A stretch of 64,000 bases of DNA from Mycobacterium sp. Aquia_216 (GCF_026723865.1 NZ_CP113529.1:2604001-2668000), one strand, 5' to 3'. Numbered from the stretch's first letter, positions 8,708 to 20,046 are shown. Notes: generated by a model from the sequence alone, not told the origin. Made by a program: numbers and translations.

Positions 8708-9643
8708 TCACCGGTGGTGGGACGGTGAAACCTGCTGAACCCGGATCGGATCCGCGCGGATCTCGAGGGCTGAGCGGGCGGTGGCTTCGGGATGGTGGCG
8801 GGCGAGTACGGCCACGCCGACGATGGCGCCGATCGCCGCGGTGATGAGCACGACCCACTGGGTGGGGGAGAGCGCGTTGCCCTCGCCAAGCAAGATGACG
8901 CCGAAAAGCACCGCGACGAAGGGATCGACAACGGTCAGGCAGGAGACGACGACCTCGGGCGGCCCGGAGGCAAAAGCCTGCTGGACGAGCCAGCCGCCGG
9001 TGAGGATGGCGACCGCGACGGCCGCCACACCTGTCGCGACGGTCGGATCCAGGATGCTGACGCGCCCGGACGTGATCGTCTGGGACACGGTCCGCACGAG
9101 CGCCGAGACCAGCCCGAAGGCCGTCGCGCCGGCCATGGCGCAGGCCACGCAGCGCACCCACCCCGTACAGGCCAATCCGACGCCCGCGAGCATCAGCAAG
9201 ACGAGGCTGACGACCAGACCGGCCAGTGCGGTATCGCATCCGGTCGCGGGCGTGCTGACCGCGGAGCCCGCGGCGGTCGTGACGAACGTCACTACGCAGG
9301 TCGCCGAAAGGAGGACGCCGACGAGCATCCCGGCGGTGGGCTTGCGGTGGGTATGCGCCGCGGCGAGGATGACCGCGATGGGTACGGCGAGCACCCCGAC
9401 CGGCTGGAGCACGGATAGCGGCGCGAACACGAGGGCAATGGCGTGCAGTGTCGAGCCGCCCGCGGCGAGCAGGAGACCCAGCCGCCACAGCGGACTGCGC
9501 GTGACGTCGCGCAGGCCGCGCAGCGCTCGTGAACCCGGCAGCGGGACCGGTTCGGCCGTGACCGCACGGTGTTGCAGCACCGCCGCGCACGCGAAAAAGA
9601 ACGCGGCGACCACGGCGAGCACGAACGGCAACGGGTTGGTCAT
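8708..9643 (-). CDS. DMT-superfamily (EamA-like) membrane protein
   Basis: A 311-residue protein with about nine or ten hydrophobic helices in the two-repeat arrangement of drug/metabolite transporters. Helix 1 is FVLAVVAAFFFACAAVLQHRAV and the second half contains FVAVLFGVILLGE, a segment typical of EamA proteins. The frame is open upstream to 9733, but the ATG at 9643 begins directly with helix 1 and is preferred. Encoded just upstream of, and on the same strand as, the GT4 gene at 7478. It may export a small molecule or act in lipid-linked sugar translocation as some DMT proteins do; both are inferences. Confidence 0.75.
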   Translation of the reverse strand: MTNPLPFVLAVVAAFFFACAAVLQHRAVTAEPVPLPGSRALRGLRDVTRSPLWRLGLLLAAGGSTLHAIALVFAPLSVLQPVGVLAVPIAVILAAAHTHRKPTAGMLVGVLLSATCVVTFVTTAAGSAVSTPATGCDTALAGLVVSLVLLMLAGVGLACTGWVRCVACAMAGATAFGLVSALVRTVSQTITSGRVSILDPTVATGVAAVAVAILTGGWLVQQAFASGPPEVVVSCLTVVDPFVAVLFGVILLGEGNALSPTQWVVLITAAIGAIVGVAVLARHHPEATARSALEIRADPIRVQQVSPSHHR

Positions 9644-9685
9644 GCGATTTACCGCGTTAACGGAGTTGCGAGATTTGCGAATGGA

Positions 9686-9703
9686 TTTGACATAGTCGTC
9701 AAA
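9686..9703. promoter_or_regulatory. Inverted repeat upstream of the DMT/GT4 pair
   Basis: TTTGAC (9686-9691), 6 spacer bases, then GTCAAA (9698-9703), lying 43 bases upstream of the ATG at 9643. On the minus strand the left arm also supplies a TTGAC resembling a -35 element. A repressor site is plausible; no regulator gene is adjacent. Confidence 0.35.
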
Positions 9704-9767
9704 ATCTTGGACTACACCGGCGCTTTTCGCCACCGGTATGGGCGGATACCGAGTTATCTCTCGGTGA

Positions 9768-12659
9768 CTATTCGCCGTGCACCAAGGAACGGACCGACGA
9801 TCGGGTGCCGAACGGTCGAAGCAAAGCGCTGGCGGGTCGGCGGCGCACCCGCATCGGCCACCAGAACCAACGCCCGAGCAGGGCCGCGATGGACGGTGTC
9901 ATTAACGCGCGCACCAATAGCGTGTCGAACAGCAGGCCGAGACCGATGGTTGTGCCGATCTGGCCGATGGCGCGTAGATCGCTGACGACCATGGACGCCA
10001 TCGTGAACGCGAACACCAGGCCCGCATTCGTCACGACCTTGCCGGTGCCGCCCATCGAACGGATGATGCCGGTGTTCAATCCGGCATGAATCTCCTCCTT
10101 GAATCGGGAGACCAGCAGCAGGTTGTAATCGGATCCCACGGCCAACAGAACGATGACGGACATTACCAATACGAGCCAATACAACGGGAAACTCATCACG
10201 TGTTGCCAGAACAGCACGGATAGCCCAAAGGAAGCGCCCAAGGACAGCGCGACCGTGCCCACAATGACGGCAGCGGCAACAAAGGCGCGGGTAAGCGCCA
10301 ACATGATGACGAAAATGAGGCACAGCGACGAAGTGCCCGCGATCAGCAGATCCCACTGGGCTCCCTCCGACGTATCTTTCAAGATGGCCGCGGTTCCCGT
10401 CAGGTAAAGCCCGGAATTCGCCTCTGGCGTTGTTTTCAGTGACTCCTCCGCGGCTATACGAATCGGTTCGATACGCGCGATGCCCTCGGCTGTGGAGGGG
10501 TCTTGTCGGTGCTCGATGATGAAACGAGCCGCGTGTCCGTCCGACGACAGGAACCCATTCATCGCCCGCCGGAAGTCCTTATTGTCGAAGACGTCGGGCG
10601 GCAGATAAAAGGAGTCGTCGTCCCTGGCGGCGTCGAAAGCGTGTGCCATGGCCGTCGGGTTCTCGCTCAGTTGGTTCATCTGGGCGAGAACGCCCGACAT
10701 GGTGCTGTGCATGGTCAGCATCATGGTTCGCAAGCTGCGCATGGTCGAGATCAGCACGGGTAATTCGGCGTTCAGCTGCGGCATGATCACGTCGATGCGA
10801 TCGATGTCTGTTGCCAGAGCGGCTAGTTTGTCGCTGATCTCGTCAACGCCATCGAACGAATCGAATAGCGATCTGATCGACCAGCAGAGGGGAATATCGA
10901 AGCAGTGTTTTTCCCAGTAGAAGTAACTGCGGATCGGTCGGAAGAAGTCCTCGAAATTTGAAATATTATCGCGTAATTCATCCGTGATCGCCACCGTGTC
11001 ATGGGTTTCGCCGGCGAGATGATGAGTTGTGCTGGCGAGCTGTTGCATCAGGTCATGGAGACGCTGCGTTATGGTGATCATTTCCGCGATGTCGTCAGCC
11101 TGCGTCAGCAGATCTTTCATCCGGTCCTGCTGTTGCTTCATAGATTGCAGCATCGCGGCATTTCGTAAACTGATCTGAAAGGGCAAGGTGCTGTGTTCCA
11201 ATGGCAGTCCAGTAGGTCGGGTTATCGCCTTTACCCGCCGAATTCCCGGGACGGCCAGCACATCCTTCGCCAGCTTATTCAAGACCAGGAAATCCGCCGG
11301 ATTTCGCATATCATGGTCCGACTCGATCATCAAAATCTCGGGCTTCATCTGCGCCTGGGAAAAATGGCGTGCCACGGCTAAAAATCCCTGGTTGGCCGGG
11401 ATCGAGGCGGGCAGATACGCGCGGTCGTCGTAGCTCGCCCGGTATCCCGGCAGCGCCATTAGTCCGACCAGCGCGACTGCCAAGGTCGCGGCGAGAATCG
11501 GCGCCGGCCAACGAACGGTCGACGTGCCGATTCGCCGCCATCGGCCAACCTGGATCAGTCTTTTGGGCTCGAACAGACCGAAACGGCTGCCGACGGCCAG
11601 GACCGCGGGGCCCAGCGTGAGTGCGACCGCCGTGGTGACCACGATTCCCACGCCGCAGGGCACGCCCAGAGTGTGGAATGACGGCATCCGGGCGAAGGTG
11701 AGGCAGAGAATCGCCCCGGCGATCGTCAGTCCGGAGCCGATGATGACGTGCGCGGTTCCCCGATACATCGTGTAGAACCCGGCTCCGGAGTCGGCACCGG
11801 CCTGCCGGGCTTCCTGGTAGCGCCCGATGATAAAGATCCCGTAGTCGGTTCCCGCCGCGATGGCCAGCGAGGTCAGCAGGCTGACCGCGAAGGGGGTCAG
11901 CCCCATCGCACTGTGATGCACGATCAGCGCGACGGCTCCACGCGCCACAGACAATTCGATACCGACCGTGACCAGCAGCAGCATCACGGTGACGATCGAG
12001 CGGTAGACGAAAACCAGAATCAAGAAAACCACGGCGACCGTGGTCAACGTCAGCTTGAGCATCGATGCGCCGCTCCTTTGGCGCAAATCCGCGGCGAACG
12101 CGGCGCCCCCGGTGATCCCGACCTTGATCCCGGGCGGTGCCGGCGAACCGTCGACGATCTTGCGGACCGCTTCGATGGATTCGGTGGCCAATGATTCGCC
12201 TTGGTTTCCGGCGAGATTTACCTGAACAAGCGCGGCTTTGCCGTCATTGCTTTGCGCGCCCGCGGCAGTGAGTGGATCCCCCCAGAAGTCCTGGATGCTC
12301 TGCACGTGTTTCGCGTCGGCCCGCAACGTGCGGATCAAGCCGTCGTAGTACTTGTGCACGGCGTCGTCGAGCGGGTGATCACCCTCCAGCACGATCACCG
12401 CGGAACTGTCCGAGTCTCCTTCTTTGAACACCTCGCCGATGTGCTTGGTGGCCCGGTACGAGGGCGCGTCCTTGGGTACCAGCGAGATCGAATGCTCTTC
12501 CGATACCGCCTCGAGCGGGGGGACCGCGACAGTGAGGACGACGACAACTCCCAACCAGCCCACAATGATGGGCACCGCAAGCCGCTGGATCATCCGGGCC
12601 ATGAATGGCTGTTCGGTGTCGGCGTGCGGGGGGATGTCGTTGGTGAATCGGGGTCTCAC
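9768..12659 (-). CDS. MmpL4-like RND-family lipid transporter
   Basis: A 963-residue MmpL-family protein closely resembling MmpL4 along its length. It is expected to use proton motive force to export a lipid or siderophore-type substrate across the inner membrane. The two conserved Asp-Tyr pairs in the transmembrane blocks are present: GTDYGIF in the N-terminal half and GSDYNLLL in the C-terminal half. The N-terminus VRPRFTND...[15 protein letters not shown] aligns with that of MmpL4, supporting the GTG at 12659 over the internal ATG at 12602. gabT ends 32 bases upstream on the same strand. MmpL4/5-type proteins normally have an MmpS partner encoded next to them; none is visible here. Substrate unknown. 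Confidence 0.9.
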   Translation of the reverse strand: MRPRFTNDIPPHADTEQPFMARMIQRLAVPIIVGWLGVVVVLTVAVPPLEAVSEEHSISLVPKDAPSYRATKHIGEVFKEGDSDSSAVIVLEGDHPLDDAVHKYYDGLIRTLRADAKHVQSIQDFWGDPLTAAGAQSNDGKAALVQVNLAGNQGESLATESIEAVRKIVDGSPAPPGIKVGITGGAAFAADLRQRSGASMLKLTLTTVAVVFLILVFVYRSIVTVMLLLVTVGIELSVARGAVALIVHHSAMGLTPFAVSLLTSLAIAAGTDYGIFIIGRYQEARQAGADSGAGFYTMYRGTAHVIIGSGLTIAGAILCLTFARMPSFHTLGVPCGVGIVVTTAVALTLGPAVLAVGSRFGLFEPKRLIQVGRWRRIGTSTVRWPAPILAATLAVALVGLMALPGYRASYDDRAYLPASIPANQGFLAVARHFSQAQMKPEILMIESDHDMRNPADFLVLNKLAKDVLAVPGIRRVKAITRPTGLPLEHSTLPFQISLRNAAMLQSMKQQQDRMKDLLTQADDIAEMITITQRLHDLMQQLASTTHHLAGETHDTVAITDELRDNISNFEDFFRPIRSYFYWEKHCFDIPLCWSIRSLFDSFDGVDEISDKLAALATDIDRIDVIMPQLNAELPVLISTMRSLRTMMLTMHSTMSGVLAQMNQLSENPTAMAHAFDAARDDDSFYLPPDVFDNKDFRRAMNGFLSSDGHAARFIIEHRQDPSTAEGIARIEPIRIAAEESLKTTPEANSGLYLTGTAAILKDTSEGAQWDLLIAGTSSLCLIFVIMLALTRAFVAAAVIVGTVALSLGASFGLSVLFWQHVMSFPLYWLVLVMSVIVLLAVGSDYNLLLVSRFKEEIHAGLNTGIIRSMGGTGKVVTNAGLVFAFTMASMVVSDLRAIGQIGTTIGLGLLFDTLLVRALMTPSIAALLGRWFWWPMRVRRRPASALLRPFGTRSSVRSLVHGE

Positions 12660-12691
12660 GTCGAGCGAGGCCTGGTGCACACTGAGCCGCT

Positions 12692-14032
12692 CTACAGGTC
12701 GGCCAGTAGCAGGCGCAGGACGTCCAGTCCCTCGGTGAGCAGGTCGTCGCTGATGGTCAGCGGCGGCAGCAGCCGGATGATGTTGCCGAACATGCCGCAG
12801 GTGAGCACGATGACCCCGGCGGCGCCCGCCGCGGTGGCCAGCTTGTTCGTCAGCTCGGCGTCGGGATCGGCGGTTCCGGACTTGACCAGCTCGACGGCCA
12901 GCATGGCGCCGCGGCCGCGAACATCGCCGATCCGATCGTCGCCGGCCTGTATCCGCAACAGGATGTCGGTGATCAGGCGCTCGATCTGCTGAGCCCGCTC
13001 GACCAGACCATCGTTCTCGATGGTCGCGATGCTGGCCAGGGCCGCGGCGCAGGCAACCGGGTTGCCGCCGAAGGTGCCCCCCAGGCCGCTGACGTGCGGG
13101 GCGTCCATGATTTCCGCGCGGCCGGTCACCGCCGACAGTGGCAAGCCACCGGCGATGCCTTTGGCGGTGCAGATCAGGTCGGGCGTGATGCCCTCGTGCT
13201 CGCAGGCGAACATCGCGCCGGTGCGCGCGAATCCGCTTTGCACCTCGTCGGCGATGAACACCACGTTGTTCTTGCGGCACCAGTCCACCAGCGTGGGCAG
13301 GAATCCCTCGGCCGGCACGATGAACCCGCCCTCGCCCTGGATCGGTTCGATGATGACCGCGGCCAGGTTGTCGGCGCCGACCTGCTTGTCCAACACGCTG
13401 ATGGTTCGCGCGGCGGCCAGTTCACCGTCGGTGGCCAGCTCCTTGTCGAGCAGCCCATCCCGGTACGGGTAGGACATGGGCGCCCGGTAGACCTCCGGAG
13501 CGAACGGGCCGAACCCACTCTTGTAGGGCATGGACTTGGCGGTCAGTGCCATCGTCATGTTGGTGCGACCGTGATAGGCGTGGTCGAATGCCGCCACGGC
13601 GGTCTTGCGGGTGTAGGACCGTGCGATCTTGATGGCGTTCTCGACGGCCTCGGCGCCGGAATTGAACAGCACCGAGCGCTTCTCGCCCGCGCCGGGAGTA
13701 ATCCGGTTCAGCTGTTCGGCGACCGCGATGTAGGACTCGTACGGCGTGACCATGAAGCAGGTGTGGGTGAACTCGGCGACCTGCTCGCGCACCGCGTCCA
13801 CCACCCGCGGCGAGGAGTTGCCGATCGTGGTGACGGCGATGCCCGAGCCCAGGTCGATGAGCCGGTTTCCGTCGACGTCCTCGACGATGCCGCCGCCGGC
13901 CCGGGCGACGAACACGGGCAGGGTGACACCCACGCCATGGGACACCGCCGAGCTGCGGCGTTTGTTCAGCTCCAGCGACCGGGGACCGGGGATTTCGGTA
14001 ACCAGCCGGCGGGTCTGTTCGAGGCTGGCCAC
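12692..14032 (-). CDS. gabT: 4-aminobutyrate aminotransferase
   Basis: A 446-residue class III PLP-dependent aminotransferase. It transfers the amino group of 4-aminobutyrate to 2-oxoglutarate, giving succinate semialdehyde for the GABA shunt. Signatures are [16 protein letters not shown] (phosphate binding), [14 protein letters not shown] with the PLP-binding Asp, and [11 protein letters not shown] with the Schiff-base Lys. The GTG at 14032 is preceded by GGAGGAGG. It is divergent from yajC, as in M. tuberculosis where gabT sits beside yajC-secD-secF and fadD9. Here an MmpL gene follows closely on the same strand and is likely co-transcribed with it. Confidence 0.95.
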   Translation of the reverse strand: MASLEQTRRLVTEIPGPRSLELNKRRSSAVSHGVGVTLPVFVARAGGGIVEDVDGNRLIDLGSGIAVTTIGNSSPRVVDAVREQVAEFTHTCFMVTPYESYIAVAEQLNRITPGAGEKRSVLFNSGAEAVENAIKIARSYTRKTAVAAFDHAYHGRTNMTMALTAKSMPYKSGFGPFAPEVYRAPMSYPYRDGLLDKELATDGELAAARTISVLDKQVGADNLAAVIIEPIQGEGGFIVPAEGFLPTLVDWCRKNNVVFIADEVQSGFARTGAMFACEHEGITPDLICTAKGIAGGLPLSAVTGRAEIMDAPHVSGLGGTFGGNPVACAAALASIATIENDGLVERAQQIERLITDILLRIQAGDDRIGDVRGRGAMLAVELVKSGTADPDAELTNKLATAAGAAGVIVLTCGMFGNIIRLLPPLTISDDLLTEGLDVLRLLLADL

Positions 14033-14244
14033 GGCATCCTCCTCCCGGCGGCGCGCGTGTCGCGTCGCGCTGAAAGCCTAACTGTAGGACGGGTCTTGGC
14101 GCCTGCCGAGGACTCGGCTCCAGCGCTCAGCCCGGGCGGGCCGCGCAGGTGCCGGTTGGTTGCGACCCGTGGCCTGCCAGACTGGACGGGCACACTGGAC
14201 CCTCGAATACCCAGCAATACCGATACGAAAGACAGGCGCGTTCG

Positions 14245-14592
14245 ATGGAGAGTTTGGTTTTGTTCCTGCCGTTCCTGCTCATCATGGGCGGGTTCATGTA
14301 CCTGGCGTCGCGTCGCCAGAAGCGCGCGATGCAAGCCACCATCGACCTGCACGAATCGTTGCAGCCAGGGGATCGCGTGCACACGACGTCCGGCATGGAG
14401 GCCACCGTCGTCGCGCTGACCGATGAAACAGTCGAGCTCGAGATCGCGCCCGGCGTGGTGACCACCTGGATGAAGCTGGCCATCCGCGACAAGGTCCTGC
14501 CGGAGGACGACTTCGACGAGGACGACGACTTGCAAGAATCCGACGGTGCTCAGGGTCCCGCTGACGGGAGTCGCGTGACCAAAGATCAATGA
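14245..14592 (+). CDS. yajC: Preprotein translocase subunit YajC
   Basis: A 115-residue protein with one N-terminal transmembrane helix (LVLFLPFLLIMGGFMYLAS) and a basic patch RRQKRAM. The soluble domain contains LQPGDRVHTTSGMEATVVAL, the hallmark of YajC, and an acidic C-terminal tail (EDDFDEDDDLQE). YajC associates with SecDF in the membrane. ATG at 14245 chosen because it places the helix directly at the N-terminus; a frame open from 14149 adds residues with no helix. First gene of the yajC-secD-secF run. Confidence 0.95.
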   Translation: MESLVLFLPFLLIMGGFMYLASRRQKRAMQATIDLHESLQPGDRVHTTSGMEATVVALTDETVELEIAPGVVTTWMKLAIRDKVLPEDDFDEDDDLQESDGAQGPADGSRVTKDQ

Positions 14593-14680
14593 CCATCCCG
14601 GTCCGATGAGCGGTTTCCGCGCAGCGGACACGTAGGCTCTGTCGGGGTAAGAAACCGATTACCAAGGAGATATAAGGAAA

Positions 14681-16522
14681 GTGGCATCGTCTTCGGCGCC
14701 GGTGCACCCCGCCCGCTACCTGTCGGTTTTCTTGTTCTTGCTGATCGCCGTCTATCTGTTGGTGTTTCTCACCGGGGACAAGCATGCCGCCCCGAAGCTC
14801 GGCATCGATCTGCAGGGCGGTACCCGGGTCACGTTGACCGCGCGTACCCCGGACGGCTCGCGCCCGAGCCGGGACGCGCTGGCGCAGGCACAGCAGATCA
14901 TCAGCGCGCGCGTCAACGGCCTGGGCGTCTCCGGTTCCGAGGTCGTGGTCGACGGCGACAACCTGGTCATCACCGTGCCCGGCAACGACGGCAACGAGGC
15001 CCGCAACCTGGGACAGACCGCCCGGCTCTACATCCGCCCGGTGCTCAACTCCAGTCCGTCTCAAGCAGCCGAACCCAAGCCCCCGGCCCAGCCGCCGGCC
15101 GGTGCCCCGCCCGGTGGTCCCGGGGTTCCGGGGGCTCCGGCGCCCGGTACCGAACCGGCGCCCGGCCAGCCCGCGCCTCCGCCCGCCGGCCAGCCCGCGC
15201 CTCCGGCCGCCGGGCAGCCCGCGCCTCCGCCGGCCGGCCGGCCGGCGCCGCAACCGCGTCCTTACCCGCAGGACCCGCCGCCGACCCCCGCGCCGAGTCC
15301 CGCACCGGCCCAGGGCGGCAGTGCGCCGGCGCCGGCGCCCGGAGCACCGGCCGCCGACGCGCCGCCACCCGAGGCGCCCGCGCCGCCCGACCCGCGCAAG
15401 GATCTCGCCGAGCGCATCCAGGCGATGAAGGATTTTCGGCAGAGCGCCAACCCCTACATTCAGATGGTTGCCATGCGGTGGGTCGCCGCCCACTGCGACA
15501 AAGAGGACATTCTGGCCGGCAACGACGACCCGACCCTGCCCCTGATCACCTGCTCGACCGACCACAAGTTCGTTTACCTGCTGGGGCCGTCGATCATCAG
15601 CGGCGATCAGATCCAGGACGCCAGCTCGACCATGAACCAGCGCGGCATCGGTTACGTCGTCGATCTTCAGTTCAGGCCTGCCGCGGCGAACACGTGGGCG
15701 GACTTCACCGCCGCCCACATCGGTACCCAGACCGCGTTCACGCTGGACTCCCAGGTCGTCAGCGCGCCGATGATCCAGGAAGCGATCCCGGGCGGCCGTA
15801 CCCAGATCTCGGGTGGTGATCCGCCGTTCACCGCCTCGACCGCCAAGCAGCTGGCCAACGTGTTGAAGTACGGGTCGCTGCCGCTGTCGTTCGAGTCGTC
15901 GGAAGCTCAAACCGTTTCGGCGACACTGGGATTGACCTCGCTGCGAGCGGGGCTGATCGCGGGTGGGATCGGTTTGATCCTGGTGTTGCTGTACTCGCTG
16001 CTGTATTACCGGGCGCTGGGGCTGCTGACGGCGCTATCCCTCGTTGCTTCCGGTGCAATGATTTTCGCGATCTTGGTGATCCTGGGCCGTCAGATCAACT
16101 ACACCCTGGACCTGGCGGGTATCGCGGGTCTGATCATCGGCATCGGTACCACCGCCGACTCGTTCGTGGTGTTCTTCGAGCGCATCAAAGACGAGATCCG
16201 CGAAGGGCGTACGTTCCGGTCGGCGGTGCCGCGAGGCTGGGTACGGGCCCGCAAGACGATCGTGTCGGGTAACGCCGTCACCTTCCTGGCCGCCGCGGTG
16301 CTGTACGCCCTGGCGATCGGTCAGGTGCGGGGATTCGCTTTCACCTTGGGCCTGACCACGGTCCTCGACATCGTGGTGGTGTTCCTGGTGACCTGGCCGT
16401 TGGTGTTCCTGGCCTCCAAATCTCCGACACTGGCAAAGCCCGCATACAACGGCCTGGGAGCTGTCCAGCGGGTCGCCCGCGAGCGCGGGGCTTCGTCGAA
16501 AGTGAAGACGGGACGGGGATAG
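14681..16522 (+). CDS. secD: Protein translocase subunit SecD
   Basis: A 613-residue inner-membrane protein that uses proton motive force to help complete Sec-dependent export. Helix 1 is near the N-terminus ([18 protein letters not shown]), followed by [12 protein letters not shown], the conserved D1 motif. Five C-terminal helices include [20 protein letters not shown], the D4/D5 region. An unusually long Pro/Ala/Gly-rich insertion of about 115 residues interrupts the periplasmic region (about residues 127-240), with repeated P-A-G-Q-P-A-P-P units. Mycobacterial SecD proteins carry such linkers, but this one looks long. The GTG at 14681 follows AAGGAGA at 14664-14670. Confidence 0.95.
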   Translation: MASSSAPVHPARYLSVFLFLLIAVYLLVFLTGDKHAAPKLGIDLQGGTRVTLTARTPDGSRPSRDALAQAQQIISARVNGLGVSGSEVVVDGDNLVITVPGNDGNEARNLGQTARLYIRPVLNSSPSQAAEPKPPAQPPAGAPPGGPGVPGAPAPGTEPAPGQPAPPPAGQPAPPAAGQPAPPPAGRPAPQPRPYPQDPPPTPAPSPAPAQGGSAPAPAPGAPAADAPPPEAPAPPDPRKDLAERIQAMKDFRQSANPYIQMVAMRWVAAHCDKEDILAGNDDPTLPLITCSTDHKFVYLLGPSIISGDQIQDASSTMNQRGIGYVVDLQFRPAAANTWADFTAAHIGTQTAFTLDSQVVSAPMIQEAIPGGRTQISGGDPPFTASTAKQLANVLKYGSLPLSFESSEAQTVSATLGLTSLRAGLIAGGIGLILVLLYSLLYYRALGLLTALSLVASGAMIFAILVILGRQINYTLDLAGIAGLIIGIGTTADSFVVFFERIKDEIREGRTFRSAVPRGWVRARKTIVSGNAVTFLAAAVLYALAIGQVRGFAFTLGLTTVLDIVVVFLVTWPLVFLASKSPTLAKPAYNGLGAVQRVARERGASSKVKTGRG

Positions 16523-16526
16523 CGCG

Positions 16527-17852
16527 ATGACCTCTCAAGGAAAGACCGGCTCCGGGGCCAAGGACGACAAGGCCGACACCGACAAGGCCGAGACCAACGC
16601 GACCGACATCACCGAGGCGGCCGAAATCACCGAAGCCAGTGACGACGCGGTTGAGTTGACGTCCGACTCGACCGCGCAGCCCCCGCAGCACAGCTTTATC
16701 TCCCGGCTCTACACCGGCACCGGTGCCTTCGAGGTGGTCGGGCGGCGGCGGCTGTGGTACGGCATCAGCGCGGCGATCGTCGTCATCGCGATCGCCAGCA
16801 TCCTGCTGCGTGGCTTCACTTTCGGGATCGACTTCAAGGGCGGGACCACGGTCTCGTTCCCGCGCGGCAATACGCAGACGTCGCAGGTGCAGGACGTGTT
16901 CAAGAAGACGCTGGGCCGCGACCCTCAATCGGTGGTCATCGTCGGCAACGGCGCTTCGGCGACGGTGCAGATCAGCTCCGAAACGCTGTCCAACGACCAG
17001 ACCTCCAAACTGCGCAACGCGCTGTTCGACGCGTTCGGGCCCAAGGGCACCGACGGCAAGCCGAATAAGGCGGCCATCAGCGACTCGGCGGTATCGGAGA
17101 CCTGGGGCGACCAGATCACCAAGAAGGCGCTGCTCGCGCTGGGCGTGTTCCTGGTGATGGTCGGCATTTACATCATGGTGCGCTATGAGCGCTACATGTC
17201 CATCTCGGCGCTGACGACCATGGTTTTCGACCTGACCGTGACCGCCGGCGTGTATTCACTGGTGGGCTTCGAGGTCAGCCCCGCCACCGTCATCGGCCTG
17301 CTGACCATCCTCGGGTTCTCGCTGTACGACACTGTCATCGTGTTCGACAAGGTCGAGGAGAACACCAAAGACTTCCAGCACACCAACCGGCGCACCTTCG
17401 CCGAGGAAGCCAACCTGGCGATCAACCAGACCTTCATGCGCTCGATCAACACCAGCCTGATCTCGGTGCTGCCGGTGCTGGCGCTGATGGTGGTGGCGGT
17501 CTGGCTGCTGGGCGTCGGCACCCTGAAAGACCTGGCGCTGGTGCAGCTGGTCGGCATCCTGGTCGGCACCTACTCATCGATCTTCTTCGCCACCCCGCTG
17601 CTGGTCTCACTGCGCGAGCGCACGGACCTGGTGCGGTCCCACACCCGCCGGGTGATCAAACGGCGCAAGCCCGGCACCCCGGAGCAGGCGGGCAGCTCCG
17701 GCGAAGACGTATCCGACACCACGCAGGAGACCAAGAAAGCCGCCTCCGCGCCGGCCGGACCCGCGCCAAGCAAGCCGGCACCGGGTGCCCGCCCCGTGCG
17801 CCCCACCGGTACCCGGCGCCCGAGCGGCAAGCGAAACGCCGGCCGGCGGTAG
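16527..17852 (+). CDS. secF: Protein translocase subunit SecF
   Basis: A 441-residue partner of SecD with six transmembrane helices. Diagnostic motifs are GIDFKGGTTVSF, TILGFSLYDTVIVFDKVEEN and INQTFMRSINTSL. The N-terminal 55 residues are hydrophilic and rich in D, T and A, and the C-terminal 75 residues are Lys-, Pro- and Arg-rich with RPTGTRRPSGKRNAGRR; both are cytoplasmic extensions typical of actinobacterial SecF. The ATG lies 4 bases after the secD stop, so the two are translationally linked. The lipoprotein gene follows after 5 bases. Confidence 0.95.
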   Translation: MTSQGKTGSGAKDDKADTDKAETNATDITEAAEITEASDDAVELTSDSTAQPPQHSFISRLYTGTGAFEVVGRRRLWYGISAAIVVIAIASILLRGFTFGIDFKGGTTVSFPRGNTQTSQVQDVFKKTLGRDPQSVVIVGNGASATVQISSETLSNDQTSKLRNALFDAFGPKGTDGKPNKAAISDSAVSETWGDQITKKALLALGVFLVMVGIYIMVRYERYMSISALTTMVFDLTVTAGVYSLVGFEVSPATVIGLLTILGFSLYDTVIVFDKVEENTKDFQHTNRRTFAEEANLAINQTFMRSINTSLISVLPVLALMVVAVWLLGVGTLKDLALVQLVGILVGTYSSIFFATPLLVSLRERTDLVRSHTRRVIKRRKPGTPEQAGSSGEDVSDTTQETKKAASAPAGPAPSKPAPGARPVRPTGTRRPSGKRNAGRR

Positions 17853-17857
17853 CCGAG

Positions 17858-19507
17858 ATGCTGAAGCGGGCGGCGGCCGCTGCCCTGGCTACGCCGCTCG
17901 CCGTCGCGTTGACGCTGACCGGATGCTCGGGGAGCGCCGCCTCGCAAATCGACTACGTCGTCGACGGCCCGCTGAGCAGCTACAACGCCAACACCACCGC
18001 CGGCTTCGCATCGGCCGGGGCGCAGGCGTTTGCCCGCACACTGACCGGGTTCGGCTATCACGGCCCCGACGGACAGGTCGTCGCCGACCACGACTTCGGC
18101 AGTGTCTCGGTGGTGAGCGGTTCCCCGCTGGTGCTCGACTATCAGATCGCCGACAACGCGGTCTACTCCGATGGCAAGCCGGTGACCTGCGACGACCTGG
18201 TGCTCGCCTGGGCCGCTCAGTCGGGCCGGTTTCCCGGGTTCGACGCCGCCACCCAGGCGGGCTACGTCGACATCGCCAACATCGAATGCACACCGGGGCA
18301 GAAGAAGGCGCGGGTGTCATTCGTCCCGGACCGCGGCATCGTCGACTACGCCCAGCTGTTCGCCGCGACCACGATGATGCCGTCCCACGTCATCGCCGAC
18401 CAGCTGAATATCGACGTGACCGCGACGCTGCTCAGCGACAACGCGCCCTCGGTCGCGCAGATCGCGCAACTGTGGAACACCACGTGGGACCTCAAACCCG
18501 GTCTCAAACACGACGACATCGCCAAACGCTTCCCGTCGTCGGGACCGTACCGAATCGAATCCGTCCTGGACGACGGTGCCGTGGTGCTCGTCGCCAACGA
18601 CCGGTGGTGGGGTCCCAAGGCCATCACCAAGCGGATCACCGTCTCGCCGGAGGCCCCCGACATCCAGGACCGGGTCAATAACCGCAGCGTCGACGTGGTG
18701 GATGTCGCGGCCGGGTCTCCGGGAACGTTGGCGACCCCGGACAATTACGAGCGCACCGATTCCGCGTCGGCGGGCATCGAGCAGCTGATCTTCGCGCCGC
18801 AAGGGCCGCTGGCGCAGGCCACCGCCCGCCGCGCATTCGCGCTGTGTACGCCCCGTGACGCGATCGCGCACGATGCGGGAGTCCCGATCGCCAACTCGCG
18901 GCTGTCTCCGGTGGCTGAGGACGCCGTCGCACAGGCCGACGGTGCCGCCGAGGCCGGCCCGTTCAACAAGGCGGACCTCGTCGCGGCCCGGGCTGCGCTG
19001 GGCGGTGCGCCGTTGTCGGTGCGGATCGGCTACCAGGGCCCCAACGCCCGGCTCGCGGTCACTGTCGGGACCATCACGAAGTCGTGCGCCGCGGCCGGCA
19101 TCAACGTCGCAGGCGTCACGCTGGACACGTCCGGACCGCAGGCGCTCAAGGACGGAAAGATCGACGTCCTGCTGGCCAGCACCGGCGGGGCCGGCGGCAG
19201 CGGATCCACCGGATCCTCGGCGATGGACGCCTACGACCTGCACAGCGGCAACGGCAATAACCTGTCGGGTTACGCGAACCCGCAGGTCGACGGCGTAATC
19301 GGTGCCCTTGCGGTGTCTGGCGACCCGGCCGAGCGCGTTCGGCTGCTTGCCGACGCAGCGCCGGTACTGTGGGGTGATATGCCGACATTGCCCCTCTATC
19401 GGCAGCAGCGCACGTTGCTGATGTCGAAGAAGATGTACGCAGTCAGCGCGAATCCAACCCGTTGGGGCGCGGGCTGGAACATGGACCGATGGGCTTTGAT
19501 GCAGTGA
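17858..19507 (+). CDS. Lipoprotein, family 5 extracellular solute-binding protein
   Basis: A 549-residue predicted lipoprotein with a signal peptide and lipobox LTGC (acylated Cys23). The body matches peptide/oligopeptide-binding proteins of the DppA/OppA type: [32 protein letters not shown] and [16 protein letters not shown]. It is the counterpart of Rv2585c. It sits in the secF-apt gap with 5 bases to secF and an overlap with apt, so it belongs to a dense operon without any cognate permease genes nearby. It would bind a peptide or similar ligand on the outer face of the membrane; the ligand is unknown. Confidence 0.9.
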   Translation: MLKRAAAAALATPLAVALTLTGCSGSAASQIDYVVDGPLSSYNANTTAGFASAGAQAFARTLTGFGYHGPDGQVVADHDFGSVSVVSGSPLVLDYQIADNAVYSDGKPVTCDDLVLAWAAQSGRFPGFDAATQAGYVDIANIECTPGQKKARVSFVPDRGIVDYAQLFAATTMMPSHVIADQLNIDVTATLLSDNAPSVAQIAQLWNTTWDLKPGLKHDDIAKRFPSSGPYRIESVLDDGAVVLVANDRWWGPKAITKRITVSPEAPDIQDRVNNRSVDVVDVAAGSPGTLATPDNYERTDSASAGIEQLIFAPQGPLAQATARRAFALCTPRDAIAHDAGVPIANSRLSPVAEDAVAQADGAAEAGPFNKADLVAARAALGGAPLSVRIGYQGPNARLAVTVGTITKSCAAAGINVAGVTLDTSGPQALKDGKIDVLLASTGGAGGSGSTGSSAMDAYDLHSGNGNNLSGYANPQVDGVIGALAVSGDPAERVRLLADAAPVLWGDMPTLPLYRQQRTLLMSKKMYAVSANPTRWGAGWNMDRWALMQ

Positions 19508-20046
19508 CGGGTATTCAAGAAGACGCGGCGCTTGCCGACCTCATCGAGTCGTTGACCCGCGACGTCTGCGACTTTCCGAAGCCGGGGGTCCGGTTCAAGG
19601 ACCTCACCCCGCTGTTCGCCGACCGGACGGCGATGGGCGCGGTGATCGACGCGCTGGCCGAGATCGTCGGCGGCGCCGACCTGGTGGCCGGGATCGAATC
19701 CCGGGGGTCTTTGGTGGCCGCTGCCGTCGCCGCCCGGCTCGGCACGGGCGTGCTGTCCATCCGCAAGGAAGGCAAGCTGCCGCCGCCGGTCCTCCGCGAG
19801 AAGTACATCCGGGAGTATGGTCCCGCCGCGATCGAGATCCCGGCCGACGGTCTCGAATTGCGCGGCACCAGCATCGTGATCATCGATGACGTTCTGGCCA
19901 CCGGCGGCACCCTCGGCGCGGCCAACCGGTTGCTCGAGCGCGCCCACGCGAACGTGACCGGTGCGGCGGTGCTCGTGGAAATCACCGACCTGGGCGGTCG
20001 GCAGGCGGTAGCGCCGTTGCCGGTAGACACCTTGAGCCGCGTATAG
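19504..20046 (+). CDS. apt: Adenine phosphoribosyltransferase
   Basis: A 180-residue purine salvage enzyme forming AMP from adenine and PRPP. Signatures: [21 protein letters not shown], the flexible loop [14 protein letters not shown] and the PRPP-binding [13 protein letters not shown]. The GTG at 19504 overlaps the lipoprotein stop codon (GTGA). An in-frame ATG at 19489 (MGFDAV) is an alternative start adding five residues; neither has a strong ribosome site. Position between the peptide-binding lipoprotein and rel is the same as in M. tuberculosis. Confidence 0.93.
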   Translation: MTGIQEDAALADLIESLTRDVCDFPKPGVRFKDLTPLFADRTAMGAVIDALAEIVGGADLVAGIESRGSLVAAAVAARLGTGVLSIRKEGKLPPPVLREKYIREYGPAAIEIPADGLELRGTSIVIIDDVLATGGTLGAANRLLERAHANVTGAAVLVEITDLGGRQAVAPLPVDTLSRV

